A stretch of DNA of 44,457 nucleotides, taken from the NCBI GenBank assembly GCA_014378065.1, contig JACMOK010000154.1, positions 1 through 44,457 of the forward strand, given 5' to 3'. The position numbers were made by a program, and so were the translations under genes. Below the pieces are notes generated by a model. It was not told where the DNA came from and searched no databases. It was given only the letters and a program-made list of their open reading frames with translations. This document shows, piece by piece, positions 1 to 9,019 of this stretch (the first letter of the stretch is position 1; each line of letters starts with the position of its first letter). This DNA is from Flavobacterium sp. (GTDB taxonomy: Bacteria; Bacteroidota; Bacteroidia; Flavobacteriales; Flavobacteriaceae).

Positions 1-1117
1 ATCCGACGGCATTGACTAAGATTTTATGGATGGCCTTTTTCCTCGGCTGCATTTTGGCAAAAGGAACACTGATAAATTGTTGCTGTTGTAGCATCAAAAC
101 AGCCAACTCAATACTCAACATCCCCGAAGCACCAAAGGTATGACCAATTTTCCATTTGTTGGTTGTAAGCATCGGCAGGCTGTTGCCAAAGATTTTTTGA
201 ATTGCTTTGTACTCCGACAGGTCGCCAGATTTGGTTCCGGGAGCGTGCATGACAATGGCATCAACGGTTGACAGATCAGTATCTCGCAATGCCATAGCGA
301 TCGATTTTTGAAAACAATCGGCTGCCGCAGAAATTGAAGTACTGTGCGCCAACAATTCGGTCGCGTAGCCTATTCCGTCTACAAAAGCCAATGCATTTTC
401 TTTGTTTCCGATTTCAAGACAACAGACTGCGGCGCCCTCCCCCAAGACCATCGTGTTGTGTTTTTTTTCCAGATCGAGCGCGCGACACGGAAATTCTTGG
501 TCTTCTTTTGCATAAATTTTAAGCGCGTGCATTTGGGCAATGGTAAAATCAGTCAACGGCGCTTCAGACCCACCAACCAAAAATTTATCAGCCATTCCGG
601 CTCGTAGCCAAGCCACCCCATTTAACAAAGCGTGCAGTGCGGTAGAACAAGTAATGGAGTGTGAAATTTCGGGGCCATCGTTTTGCAAATCATGCGAAAC
701 CCACGAAGCGATATTGCCAAGTGTTGTTGTTGGAGAGGTTAGCGTTTGTGTTTTTCCGGAATGAAGGAACTCCTGGTGGTATTTTTCAAACAAGGCCGTG
801 GCTCCGCGTGAAGAGCCTATATTGATTCCGAAAACTGCATTTTTATTCCAGCCTGCTTGGGCTATTGCTATCCGAGAAGCCGCTATGGCATAGAGCACAG
901 AAGAATCTAATTCCTTGTATTTAGGATCCGATTGTTTCAAATTGGCGATCAGGGTTTTGGAGTCGGCATCCAAAAAAGAAGCAATTGCATTTCGATTTCC
1001 AAACGATTGGGAGGTGAAACATGGCTTTGGATTGCGGTAGTTTTCCCAAATGGTTTGGGGATCATTTCCTAAAGCGGAAAGCGAACCAAGGGCGGTGATG
1101 GAAATGGTGTTCGACAA
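1..1117 (-). CDS. Beta-ketoacyl-ACP synthase (FabF-like), biotin operon, 3' end cut by window edge
   Basis: Reading the minus strand from 1117 gives 372 open codons to the left edge with no stop, so the last few dozen residues are missing. It is a condensing enzyme of the FabF/thiolase fold. The catalytic set is visible: Cys157 in SITCSTALH, His291 in HAPGTKSGD, Lys321 and His326 in NKWKIGHTFGASG, matching the Cys-His-Lys-His pattern of KAS II enzymes. The start is TTG: an in-frame TAA lies two codons upstream and there is no nearby ATG. It follows bioA on the same strand, so it probably extends acyl chains for the pimeloyl precursor of biotin; that role is inferred from context, since no bioC or bioH is visible. 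It could instead be an ordinary fatty-acid KAS. A repeat element lies in the gap to bioA. Confidence 0.85.
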   Translation of the reverse strand, partial: MSNTISITALGSLSALGNDPQTIWENYRNPKPCFTSQSFGNRNAIASFLDADSKTLIANLKQSDPKYKELDSSVLYAIAASRIAIAQAGWNKNAVFGINIGSSRGATALFEKYHQEFLHSGKTQTLTSPTTTLGNIASWVSHDLQNDGPEISHSITCSTALHALLNGVAWLRAGMADKFLVGGSEAPLTDFTIAQMHALKIYAKEDQEFPCRALDLEKKHNTMVLGEGAAVCCLEIGNKENALAFVDGIGYATELLAHSTSISAAADCFQKSIAMALRDTDLSTVDAIVMHAPGTKSGDLSEYKAIQKIFGNSLPMLTTNKWKIGHTFGASGMLSIELAVLMLQQQQFISVPFAKMQPRKKAIHKILVNAVG

Positions 1118-1160
1118 ATTTTAATTTCTTTGTATTATTGGCTGTTGGAAGTGGATAACC

Positions 1161-1263
1161 CTAGCCCCGATAGCAGTGGAAATCCTTTTTTTGTTTGCAA
1201 AAATGGTTTGCTTTTTTTCAGATGCCGAATAAAAAAGATTGGAACGCATAGCGGGAAATGGCT
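1161..1263 (+). repeat. Intergenic imperfect-palindrome element, copy 1 (flavo-1-like?)
   Basis: Lies between bioA and the ketoacyl synthase. It opens with CTAGCCCCGATAGCAGTGGA followed by AATCCTTTT, and closes with AAAAGATTGGAACGCATAGC then GGGAAATGGCT. The two arms pair over the T/A-rich part and at GATAGC/GCATAGC with interspersed mismatches, so an RNA hairpin is plausible. Its first 29 bases match the copy at 5323 with one difference. Rfam class flavo-1 RNA, an intergenic structured RNA of Flavobacteria, is my best guess from memory. Confidence 0.65.
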
Positions 1264-1269
1264 TTAAAA

Positions 1270-2541
1270 TTAGACTATTTCTATCGCATTTTCAACTGCC
1301 TCGTAGACTTTTTTGAGCTGCTCCTCAGTGATAATATACGGAGGCAATATGTAAATTATATTTCCAACGGGTCGGATGATAATGCCGTTTTCAATAAAAT
1401 AGTGATACAATTTGTTGCGCAGGTCGCCGTAATAACTTTCTTGGCTTTCGGTCTTGATTTCAAGCGCAAATATCACCCCAAGGACGCGGGTGGTGGACAC
1501 TTTGGGATGGTTTTGAATGTGTTTTTCGAAAGCGAGGTGGCTTTGGTGGACTCGCGCAATGTTGTTTTGCATTTCGTCGGTTTGCAGTAATGTCAAGCTG
1601 GCTATAGCGGCTGCACAGCCTGTGGGATTAGCGGTAAATGTATGGCCGTGAAACAGCGCTTTGTTGATGTCGTCACTATAAAAACCGTCAAATAATTCCT
1701 GCGTGAAAGTAGTAATCGCCATTGGAATGGTTCCGCCCGTCAACGCTTTGGAAAGGCACAGCATATCGGGTTGGGTTTGCAGAAAATCGCAGGCAAAGTT
1801 TCTTCCGGTTTTGCCAAAACCAGTCATTACTTCGTCGGCAATGGTAAGCACATGGTTTTGGTTACAAACCCGGATCATTTGGTCTAATGCTTCAGCAGAA
1901 TACATGACCATTCCGGCGGCACCTTGTACTAAAGGTTCAAATATAAATCCCGCCACGTTGTGATCTGCTATGGCTTGCTGTAAGGCGGCGTAACTAAGTT
2001 GCTCCTGCCCTTTTACCGGAACCGGAATACGAACGACATCGATAAACATTCCTTGAAAAGCTTCTGTGTAAAACGAAATTCCGCTGGCTGCCATCGCCGC
2101 GAAAGTATCACCGTGAAAAGCATTTTCGAAAGCAATAAGCGTGGTTTTTTTTTCTCCTTTGTTATAAAAATATTGCAGCGCCACTTTAATAGCGACTTCT
2201 ACGGCGGTCGAACCGTTGTCGGAAAAAAAGATTTTCTTTTGGTTGCTGGGCAAAATTTCTAGCAGTTTTTCCGCTAAAACGATGGCGGGTTCGTGCGTAA
2301 AGCCGCCAAACAAAACATGCTCTAAAGTGGTTAGCTGATGGTAGATGGCGTCAGCGATAAAGCGGTTGCTGTGTCCGAAAGGATTAACCCACCAAGACGC
2401 AATCGCATCGATGTAAACTTTATTATTTTCGTCCCAGAGCAAAGCCCCTTCACCGCGAACAATTGCAATGGAAGGCGAGGCGGTTTTGTGTTGTGTGTAT
2501 GGGTGCCAAAGGTGTTGTTGGTCTCTGTTGGTCAGGCTCAT
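1270..2541 (-). CDS. bioA: Adenosylmethionine-8-amino-7-oxononanoate aminotransferase (BioA)
   Basis: Class III PLP aminotransferase that converts 7-keto-8-aminopelargonate (KAPA) to 7,8-diaminopelargonate (DAPA), normally using S-adenosylmethionine as amino donor, in the cytoplasm. The 423-residue length is typical. Visible features: substrate-site aromatic pair W50-W51 in IASWWVNPFGH, phosphate-binding DNGSTAVEVA (108-117), FHGDTFAAM around 142-150, Asp236 in IADEVMTGFGKTG, PLP lysine K265 in LSKALTGG, and HGHTFTANPTGCAAA near residue 300. Third gene of the bioF-bioD-bioA-KAS run, about 100 bp after bioD, with no terminator seen between them. Confidence 0.96.
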   Translation of the reverse strand: MSLTNRDQQHLWHPYTQHKTASPSIAIVRGEGALLWDENNKVYIDAIASWWVNPFGHSNRFIADAIYHQLTTLEHVLFGGFTHEPAIVLAEKLLEILPSNQKKIFFSDNGSTAVEVAIKVALQYFYNKGEKKTTLIAFENAFHGDTFAAMAASGISFYTEAFQGMFIDVVRIPVPVKGQEQLSYAALQQAIADHNVAGFIFEPLVQGAAGMVMYSAEALDQMIRVCNQNHVLTIADEVMTGFGKTGRNFACDFLQTQPDMLCLSKALTGGTIPMAITTFTQELFDGFYSDDINKALFHGHTFTANPTGCAAAIASLTLLQTDEMQNNIARVHQSHLAFEKHIQNHPKVSTTRVLGVIFALEIKTESQESYYGDLRNKLYHYFIENGIIIRPVGNIIYILPPYIITEEQLKKVYEAVENAIEIV

Positions 2542-2640
2542 ATGCTTTAGATAAAACAGAAAAGCGAGAAAATCTTGTCGGCTTGGTTTTCTTTCTGTTG
2601 CTTTTCGTTAGGTTTTTTGTTCGTTTTTACTTGTTTCTTT

Positions 2641-3261
2641 TTAATTTAATTCGAGTAATGGTGCTCGGAACCTGTCAGCATATTCTAGAATCACATTCTT
2701 ATCGAAATAGGGTTCATCGTTGATGCGCCCGATCATGCTTATACCAGTTTTTTTAAGGATGATTGTCTCTGTGGAAGTATTTTCGTCTCCGTTAAAAATG
2801 AGGCCTGACACCTTTATATTTCGGTTTTGCAACGCTTCAATGGTCAACAAAGTGTGGTTGATGCTTCCCAAATAATGCTTTGAAACCACAATCACCTTAT
2901 AATCGGGTTGGATTAAATCGATGATGGTTTCGTTGTCATTGAGTGGTACAAAAATACCGCCGGCACCTTCAATAACAAGATGGTTTTTGGTTGTTAATGG
3001 CTGGATATTTTTAAAATCGATGCGCACATTTTCCAACGCCGCCGCAAGATGTGGACTGGCGGGTGTTTTGAAAGCATAGCTATTGGGGTGGATTTTTGTT
3101 TTTCCATTCGACAAAAGGGTCTTTACGGTATGACTGTCGGAATTTTCAAGATCTCCCGCCTGAATGGGTTTCCAATAATCTGCTTCCAAGGCTTCTGTAA
3201 TAATGGCCGAGGCAATTGTTTTGCCCACATCTGTTGATATTCCTGTAATAAATAGTTTCAT
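2641..3261 (-). CDS. bioD: Dethiobiotin synthase (BioD)
   Basis: ATP-dependent carboxylation and ring closure of DAPA to dethiobiotin. The P-loop GISTDVGKT spans residues 7-15, followed by YWKPIQAG (substrate lysine) and EGAGGIFVPL, all standard BioD motifs. I place the start at ATG 3261 (MKLFITG), directly before the P-loop strand; a start six codons further upstream at 3279 is possible but adds MVRHYT, which has no family counterpart. About 206 residues, slightly short of but close to the usual length. Sits 25 bp after bioF and before bioA in the same orientation, so co-transcription is very likely. Confidence 0.94.
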   Translation of the reverse strand: MKLFITGISTDVGKTIASAIITEALEADYWKPIQAGDLENSDSHTVKTLLSNGKTKIHPNSYAFKTPASPHLAAALENVRIDFKNIQPLTTKNHLVIEGAGGIFVPLNDNETIIDLIQPDYKVIVVSKHYLGSINHTLLTIEALQNRNIKVSGLIFNGDENTSTETIILKKTGISMIGRINDEPYFDKNVILEYADRFRAPLLELN

Positions 3262-3286
3262 AGTATAATGCCTGACCACCGCAGCT

Positions 3287-4441
3287 TTAAAGTTTTAAGA
3301 ACACAAAAGTACTCAACAATTGCAAGACTTTGGAGATTTCGGCTTCCGAATTGTAGCTGTGAATGCAGAAACGCAATCGCTCCAATCCTTCAGGAACGGT
3401 AGGTGATAGAATCGCTTTTACGTTGAAATTGCAGTCTTGCAACTGGGTTGCTATGTTTTTTACTTTTTGATTCCCAGGAAAAATCGCACTTTGAATGGCC
3501 GATTTGCTGGGTACAAAAAGTGGTGTTAACCCGCTGATCTGCTTCTCGCGGTTAAAAAAGTTAATGTTGTCGCGCAATTGTTGCCTTTGAGTTTGTGCCG
3601 CTTTCAACTGCTGGTAAGCGATTAAAATAGTCGCAATCGCAGGCGGAGCCAATGCGGTGGTGTAGACGAAACTCCGCGCAAAATTAACAAGATAATTTTT
3701 TAACGAAGTGCTTCCGAGAACGGCCGCGCCATGACAACCCAATCCTTTTCCAAAAGTCACAATCCGGGCGAAAACGCGATCATGGCATTTCAAATTTTGG
3801 AGTAATCCCACGCCATTTTCTCCGAAAACGCCCAAGGCATGCGCTTCATCTATGACCAAATAGCAGCCATTGGCTTCTGACAACGCTATTAATCTTTCGA
3901 GCTCGGGCGTATCACCATCCATAGAAAAAACGGATTCGGTCACGATATAAATGGCGGCCTTTGCAGTGTCACACCTTTTGATCAATCGTTCTAAAGCTTC
4001 ACAATCGTTATGCGAAAACTTGTAGGACTTGGCATGCGACATTTGGATGCCATCACGAATTGATGCATGACTTAATTCATCGTACAAAATGAAATCTCCT
4101 TTCTGGGGCACACAGCTAAAAAAACCCACATTGGCATCGTAGCCTGAATTAAAAATTAGAGCGGTTTCGGCTTGGTGGAATTCGGCAATGTGCGCTTCGG
4201 CTTCGGCATACAAATCGTGGTTTCCCGAAAGCAATCGCGATCCCGTCGCACCGTTTATTTTTAAATTTCTATCGACAAGCAATTGGTGCGTTTGATTGAA
4301 AATAATTTCTGATTTGGCAAAACCCAGGTAATCGTTAGACGCAAAATCGATTAAAGCATTGGAGGCGGGAAGCTCCCGTAAAGAACAGGCTTCTTGCCGC
4401 TGGTTAAGTCTGCGCTGTAATGCGGGAGGAAGTTGTAACAT
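3287..4441 (-). CDS. bioF: 8-amino-7-oxononanoate synthase (BioF)
   Basis: PLP enzyme of the alpha-oxoamine synthase family. It condenses pimeloyl-thioester with alanine to give KAPA, the first dedicated step before BioA. With start ATG 4441 it is 384 residues. Visible: FASNDYLGF (33-41), NGATGSRLLSGN around 63-74, His125 in ELSHASIRDG, Asp198 in VIDEAHALGVFG, and PLP lysine K232 in TFGKGLGCHGAA. The open frame extends 50 codons upstream to 4591, but that extension is low-complexity and crosses the promoter, so I reject it. First gene of the biotin operon; a good TACTTTTG element ends five bases before the ATG. Confidence 0.95.
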   Translation of the reverse strand: MLQLPPALQRRLNQRQEACSLRELPASNALIDFASNDYLGFAKSEIIFNQTHQLLVDRNLKINGATGSRLLSGNHDLYAEAEAHIAEFHQAETALIFNSGYDANVGFFSCVPQKGDFILYDELSHASIRDGIQMSHAKSYKFSHNDCEALERLIKRCDTAKAAIYIVTESVFSMDGDTPELERLIALSEANGCYLVIDEAHALGVFGENGVGLLQNLKCHDRVFARIVTFGKGLGCHGAAVLGSTSLKNYLVNFARSFVYTTALAPPAIATILIAYQQLKAAQTQRQQLRDNINFFNREKQISGLTPLFVPSKSAIQSAIFPGNQKVKNIATQLQDCNFNVKAILSPTVPEGLERLRFCIHSYNSEAEISKVLQLLSTFVFLKL

Positions 4442-4446
4442 AAATA

Positions 4447-4454
4447 CAAAAGTA
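4447..4454 (-). promoter_or_regulatory. Candidate -7 promoter element for bioF operon
   Basis: TACTTTTG on the minus strand, an exact fit to the Bacteroidota TANNTTTG element. A TTTG lies 22 bases upstream (4477-4480) as the -33 part. Only five bases separate it from the bioF ATG, so the transcript would be leaderless or nearly so. Confidence 0.6.
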
Positions 4455-4531
4455 CATATTCTCGGAGTAAAAAATCCAAAGACGAAATTATTGTAATTTA
4501 ATATTTTATTATTGTTTATCAATAATTTTAC

Positions 4532-4539
4532 TATATTTG
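4532..4539 (+). promoter_or_regulatory. Candidate -7 promoter element for DUF2975/HTH pair
   Basis: TATATTTG, an exact TANNTTTG match, with TTG at 4512-4514 (17-base spacer). It lies 21 bases before the ATG at 4561 and is divergent from the bioF promoter. Confidence 0.55.
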
Positions 4540-4560
4540 ATGACACCTTAAATATAAAAA

Positions 4561-5076
4561 ATGCAAAAAATTTACCAGCTTCACTCGACATTGAATTTTG
4601 TTTTGTGGTTTTCTATGACCATAATTGCCGTTACAGTAATTGGAGTTGTTTATGCGGTGGCAACAAACAATGTCTCTCAACTAAAATTTAAAATAACTGG
4701 TCAGGAAATTACGGCATTTGACACCGCGCTAATCTTGGTGTTACTGATCACGATGGTTGGTTATGTCTTTTTTTTACTGGCATTATATCAGCTCAAACGG
4801 CTTGTCAAATTGTTTGTCAACAAACACTTTTTCACATTAGAGTCGGTCAGAACCATCAAAAAAGTGGGTTCTTTTTTGATGGCCGCTACCTTTCTTATCT
4901 ATCTTCCGGCGGGGTTTTATGCACTTTTCATTGCGGGGGATGTTGCTATTAAGCTGGGAAGCATCAGTCCGGAATCTTTTTTCTTTCTGCTCATCATTGC
5001 TTTATTTTTTATTACACTGAGTTCGATTTTTGAGCAGGCCAAACAAATCCAAGACGAAAATGAATTCACCATTTAA
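4561..5076 (+). CDS. DUF2975 domain-containing membrane protein
   Basis: A 171-residue integral membrane protein with four hydrophobic segments (about residues 13-35, 55-78, 100-125 and 138-158) separated by short polar loops, including LYQLKRLVKLFVNKHFFT. This layout and the pairing with a tiny HTH regulator three bases downstream are typical of the DUF2975 family. No catalytic motif is visible and the molecular function is unknown. It is probably co-transcribed with the HTH gene, and the pair may form a small membrane-linked regulatory unit (inference). Confidence 0.8.
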   Translation: MQKIYQLHSTLNFVLWFSMTIIAVTVIGVVYAVATNNVSQLKFKITGQEITAFDTALILVLLITMVGYVFFLLALYQLKRLVKLFVNKHFFTLESVRTIKKVGSFLMAATFLIYLPAGFYALFIAGDVAIKLGSISPESFFFLLIIALFFITLSSIFEQAKQIQDENEFTI

Positions 5077-5079
5077 CTT

Positions 5080-5292
5080 ATGCCTATTATAGTTAACGTA
5101 GATGTAATGCTCGCCAAACGAAAAATGCGCTCCAATGAGTTGGCGGAGCTGATTGGTATTACGACTGCCAATCTTTCGATACTCAAAACCGGAAAGGCTA
5201 AGGCTATTCGATTTTCGACTTTGCAGGCAATCTGCCAAATTTTGGCCTGTCAGCCCGGTGATATTATGGAGTTTAAGGAAGAAAATAGTTAG
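5080..5292 (+). CDS. Small Cro/CI-type helix-turn-helix regulator (YozG-like)
   Basis: A 70-residue protein made almost entirely of one HTH_XRE domain: MLAKRKMRSNELAELIGIT is helices 1-2 and TANLSILKTGKAKAIRF covers the recognition helix and following turn, with LQAICQILACQPGDIMEF as the last helices. Starts three bases after the DUF2975 stop. This length and partner match the YozG-type regulators that accompany DUF2975 proteins. The target is likely its own divergent promoter region, by analogy only. Confidence 0.88.
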   Translation: MPIIVNVDVMLAKRKMRSNELAELIGITTANLSILKTGKAKAIRFSTLQAICQILACQPGDIMEFKEENS

Positions 5293-5322
5293 CTGTAGTG
5301 GCTGGGTTTTAATTGAGCAGCC

Positions 5323-5400
5323 CTAGCCCGGATAGCAGTGGAAATCCTTTTGTTTTTTTCTTTAGAAGACAAAAGATTGCAATGGATAGCCGGAACAGCT
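5323..5400 (+). repeat. Intergenic imperfect-palindrome element, copy 2 (flavo-1-like?)
   Basis: Lies between the convergent HTH gene and atpC. Begins CTAGCCCGGATAGCAGTGGA, continues AATCCTTTTGT, and ends ACAAAAGATTGCAATGGATA then GCCGGAACAGCT. The arms CTTTTGT/ACAAAAG and CCGG/CCGG pair perfectly, with alternating mismatches between them. This is the most compact and most symmetrical of the three copies in the window. Confidence 0.7.
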
Positions 5401-5407
5401 TCCAATC

Positions 5408-5436
5408 AAAAAAGCCCCGATAAAATCGAGGCCTTT
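5408..5436 (-). terminator. Rho-independent-type terminator after atpC
   Basis: On the minus strand AAAGGCCTCGAT, a short loop, and ATCGGGGCTTTTTT form a GC-rich stem with one mismatch and a bulge, ending in a T run, about 20 bases after the atpC stop. Confidence 0.65.
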
Positions 5437-5455
5437 GTTTTTGCAGTGCATTGGT

Positions 5456-5737
5456 TTAGTCGACTAAAACAATGGCTTTATTGTCTTTCATTTCTATGGT
5501 GCCTGAATTAATGGCAAGCGTATATGTTTTAGCATCTACACTCGTGAATTTTGCAGCTGAATCTTTACTCATTGCAAAGTTGTCGGCGACAATTTTTATC
5601 AGTCCTGCTTTCAAAGTAGAAACGATGGCGGCGTGGTGGTTTAATATTTGAAAACTGCCATCTACTCCGGGAAGTGTAACAGAGGTTACGGTTCCGGAGA
5701 ACAATTTGGCTTCGGGTGATACGATTTCTAAAGTCAT
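5456..5737 (-). CDS. atpC: F-type ATP synthase epsilon subunit, short form (AtpC)
   Basis: Central-stalk subunit linking the catalytic head to the c-ring. The sequence MTLEIVSPEAKLFSG and VTLPGVDGSFQILNHHAAIV is the characteristic N-terminal beta-sandwich. At 93 residues it ends where that domain ends, so it lacks the C-terminal helical hairpin present in the roughly 139-residue E. coli protein, which acts as an inhibitor of ATP hydrolysis. Sits 15 bp after atpD on the same strand. In Bacteroidota atpD-atpC commonly lie apart from the rest of the atp genes, as appears here. Confidence 0.93.
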   Translation of the reverse strand: MTLEIVSPEAKLFSGTVTSVTLPGVDGSFQILNHHAAIVSTLKAGLIKIVADNFAMSKDSAAKFTSVDAKTYTLAINSGTIEMKDNKAIVLVD

Positions 5738-5752
5738 CTTTTTAAACTGTGA

Positions 5753-7267
<1,515 letters not shown>

Positions 7268-7337
7268 TTATGTATTTATTAAATAGCTATTTAGGTTTGG
7301 GATCAATAGGGTTAAAAATACCTGTTTTTTCCGAGTG

Positions 7338-7345
7338 CAAAGATA
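7338..7345 (-). promoter_or_regulatory. Candidate -7 promoter element for atpDC
   Basis: TATCTTTG on the minus strand, exact TANNTTTG. It implies a leader of about 65-70 nt before the atpD ATG. The -33 part is not clear in the AT-rich upstream DNA. Confidence 0.55.
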
Positions 7346-7463
7346 ATTTTAAAAATATAAAATAAATAATTTTTTTGTAAAAAAATATTCAAAATTTGCA
7401 GTATTGTCTGTGATAAGCGGTAAAAGCAATAAAATCTACCGTCAGTGGTGGCGGTAAAGCAAA

Positions 7464-7489
7464 AAACCATTCGCCGAAACGAATGGTTT
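7464..7489 (-). terminator. Terminator after the TonB receptor/SGNH operon
   Basis: A ten-base-pair perfect stem AAACCATTCG/CGAATGGTTT with a six-base loop, followed on the minus strand by a short T run. It lies about 20 bases after the stop of the SGNH lipoprotein gene. Confidence 0.75.
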
Positions 7490-7510
7490 AAAAACTGTAA
7501 TTATGTCTGT

Positions 7511-8980
7511 TTAATTAAGTACTGCAGGGTATTGAATTTGGTATTTCCCCAAATCGACTGGTCTGAATGTCGAACCGTATTTGGCATTGATGGCTTCCAT
7601 AAATTTATTGGCTATTAAAGCATATCCTCTAGCACTTGGGTGTACTCCGTCGAGCGAAAATGCACCGCCGGTAACGTAAGAGGCTGATAGGTGGTAGTTA
7701 CCAAAACGAATTCCGCCGTTATAAACTTGACTTAAGATGGCATTTGCATCTACAAAAGCCAGTCCTTTAGCTACCGCTAAAGAACGGATAGTTTCGTTGT
7801 AGGCGTCAACCGCCGTTTTTACTTCGGCTACTTCATCTTTTGAAAGCACCCAATTGTCAGCCAATGGAACCGAAACGCCATTGATGGCTGCAGGATTTCC
7901 GCCAACGACAGTACCGATAAAAGTTCTCGAAGGCAGTATTAAGAGATCTTCCACTGTAGTCTGACGGTAAGAAGGCAATCCTAAAGCTGCCAGATTGGTC
8001 AAATAACTGTCGACCATCACTACCGCATTTTTTCCGGCTTGAAAAGTGATCGTTCTACGTGTTTTTTCTTCTGCGGTGATCAATCCCGCTCCTTGCGCGG
8101 TTGCCAAGCCACCATTATAAGTTGCGTAGCCGGAATTCAGTTGGGTTGCGCTAGCTAGGTCAAGTGGTACTGGATTGTAAGGGACTGTTCTGAAAAACGG
8201 AATGGTAGTTACATACGGAATATTTGCCACAACGCCCTTTGCGCCGTTTGCTGTAAGCGCATCTAATAATCCGGTGTAGACATTTGCGAAAACATTTGGA
8301 TCCGTAATGTCATTTCCGCCGTAGGTGGCTGGATTTAAATTACCTATCTGGTTTGTGCCTGTTCCTCCGGAGGTTGCATAGCTTAGCACATCATTATTTC
8401 CAATCCATAACGAAAAAAAAGTGGGGTTTTGAGCGATTGCATCCGCTAAAATTGTAGTTGATGGTGACGAGGCAAAACGAACAAAATACGGGTTGGCTGC
8501 ACCAGAAATGACTCCGGCTAAATTGCCGTAACCGGGCGCTAGCAAATGAAAACTTTTTGCCCCCGGAACACCCATGTTGTTGAACGGACCTGTTAAATGA
8601 TTGGTTACTTCAGTGACTGGCGGTCCGGGAACCGGCACAGGTGCTACACCATTAAAATATAATCTGGTACCTTGAATTGGTGTTCCTCCAATTAGCAATC
8701 CGCCTAAGTTATCATCGCCCGTTAGCGGAATTCTAAATTCTCCTCCTCCTACTAAAGCAAACTGCTGGGCTAATATATTGGTGTAAGATCCTTCTTGCCC
8801 TTTTTTGAAAAGCGCATTGTCGCTAAATCCAGCCGTTAGTGAATTTCCAAGAGAAACATACTTAGAAAAATCTGCTGTACCAGCCGTGATCGGAGTTTCA
8901 ACAGTTGCTGTCTCCTCATTACTGTTACAAGCTGCAAAGCTTATAGAAACTAAAAGCAGCCATTTGAAATTTTTTATCAT
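7511..8980 (-). CDS. SGNH/GDSL-family hydrolase lipoprotein
   Basis: Predicted outer-membrane or surface lipoprotein: the hydrophobic signal ends in a lipobox with Cys18 (SFAAC). The SGNH blocks are all present: Ser47 in SLGNSLTAGF (GNSL in place of GDSL), a Gly near 137-140, the GNND block at 194-197, and Asp444/His447 in DGVHPSARGY. That supports an active esterase or lipase, with unknown substrate. At 489 residues it is longer than minimal GDSL enzymes because of Gly/Asn-rich loops. It follows the TonB-dependent receptor by 39 bp, suggesting that the hydrolase processes a ligand for that receptor (inference). Confidence 0.85.
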   Translation of the reverse strand: MIKNFKWLLLVSISFAACNSNEETATVETPITAGTADFSKYVSLGNSLTAGFSDNALFKKGQEGSYTNILAQQFALVGGGEFRIPLTGDDNLGGLLIGGTPIQGTRLYFNGVAPVPVPGPPVTEVTNHLTGPFNNMGVPGAKSFHLLAPGYGNLAGVISGAANPYFVRFASSPSTTILADAIAQNPTFFSLWIGNNDVLSYATSGGTGTNQIGNLNPATYGGNDITDPNVFANVYTGLLDALTANGAKGVVANIPYVTTIPFFRTVPYNPVPLDLASATQLNSGYATYNGGLATAQGAGLITAEEKTRRTITFQAGKNAVVMVDSYLTNLAALGLPSYRQTTVEDLLILPSRTFIGTVVGGNPAAINGVSVPLADNWVLSKDEVAEVKTAVDAYNETIRSLAVAKGLAFVDANAILSQVYNGGIRFGNYHLSASYVTGGAFSLDGVHPSARGYALIANKFMEAINAKYGSTFRPVDLGKYQIQYPAVLN

Positions 8981-9019
8981 GATTTTGTTTTTTTTAAATT
9001 GACTATTTCTTACTTTAAA

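Noticed and set aside
334..764. Three plus-strand open frames of 62-87 codons
   Set aside because: They are shadows of the minus-strand ketoacyl synthase, which has the complete catalytic motif set and is open across the whole region.
4442..4591. N-terminal extension of BioF by 50 codons
   Set aside because: The extension is AT-rich, has no BioF homology and contains the promoter element and the divergent gene's start; family proteins begin near MLQLPPALQ.
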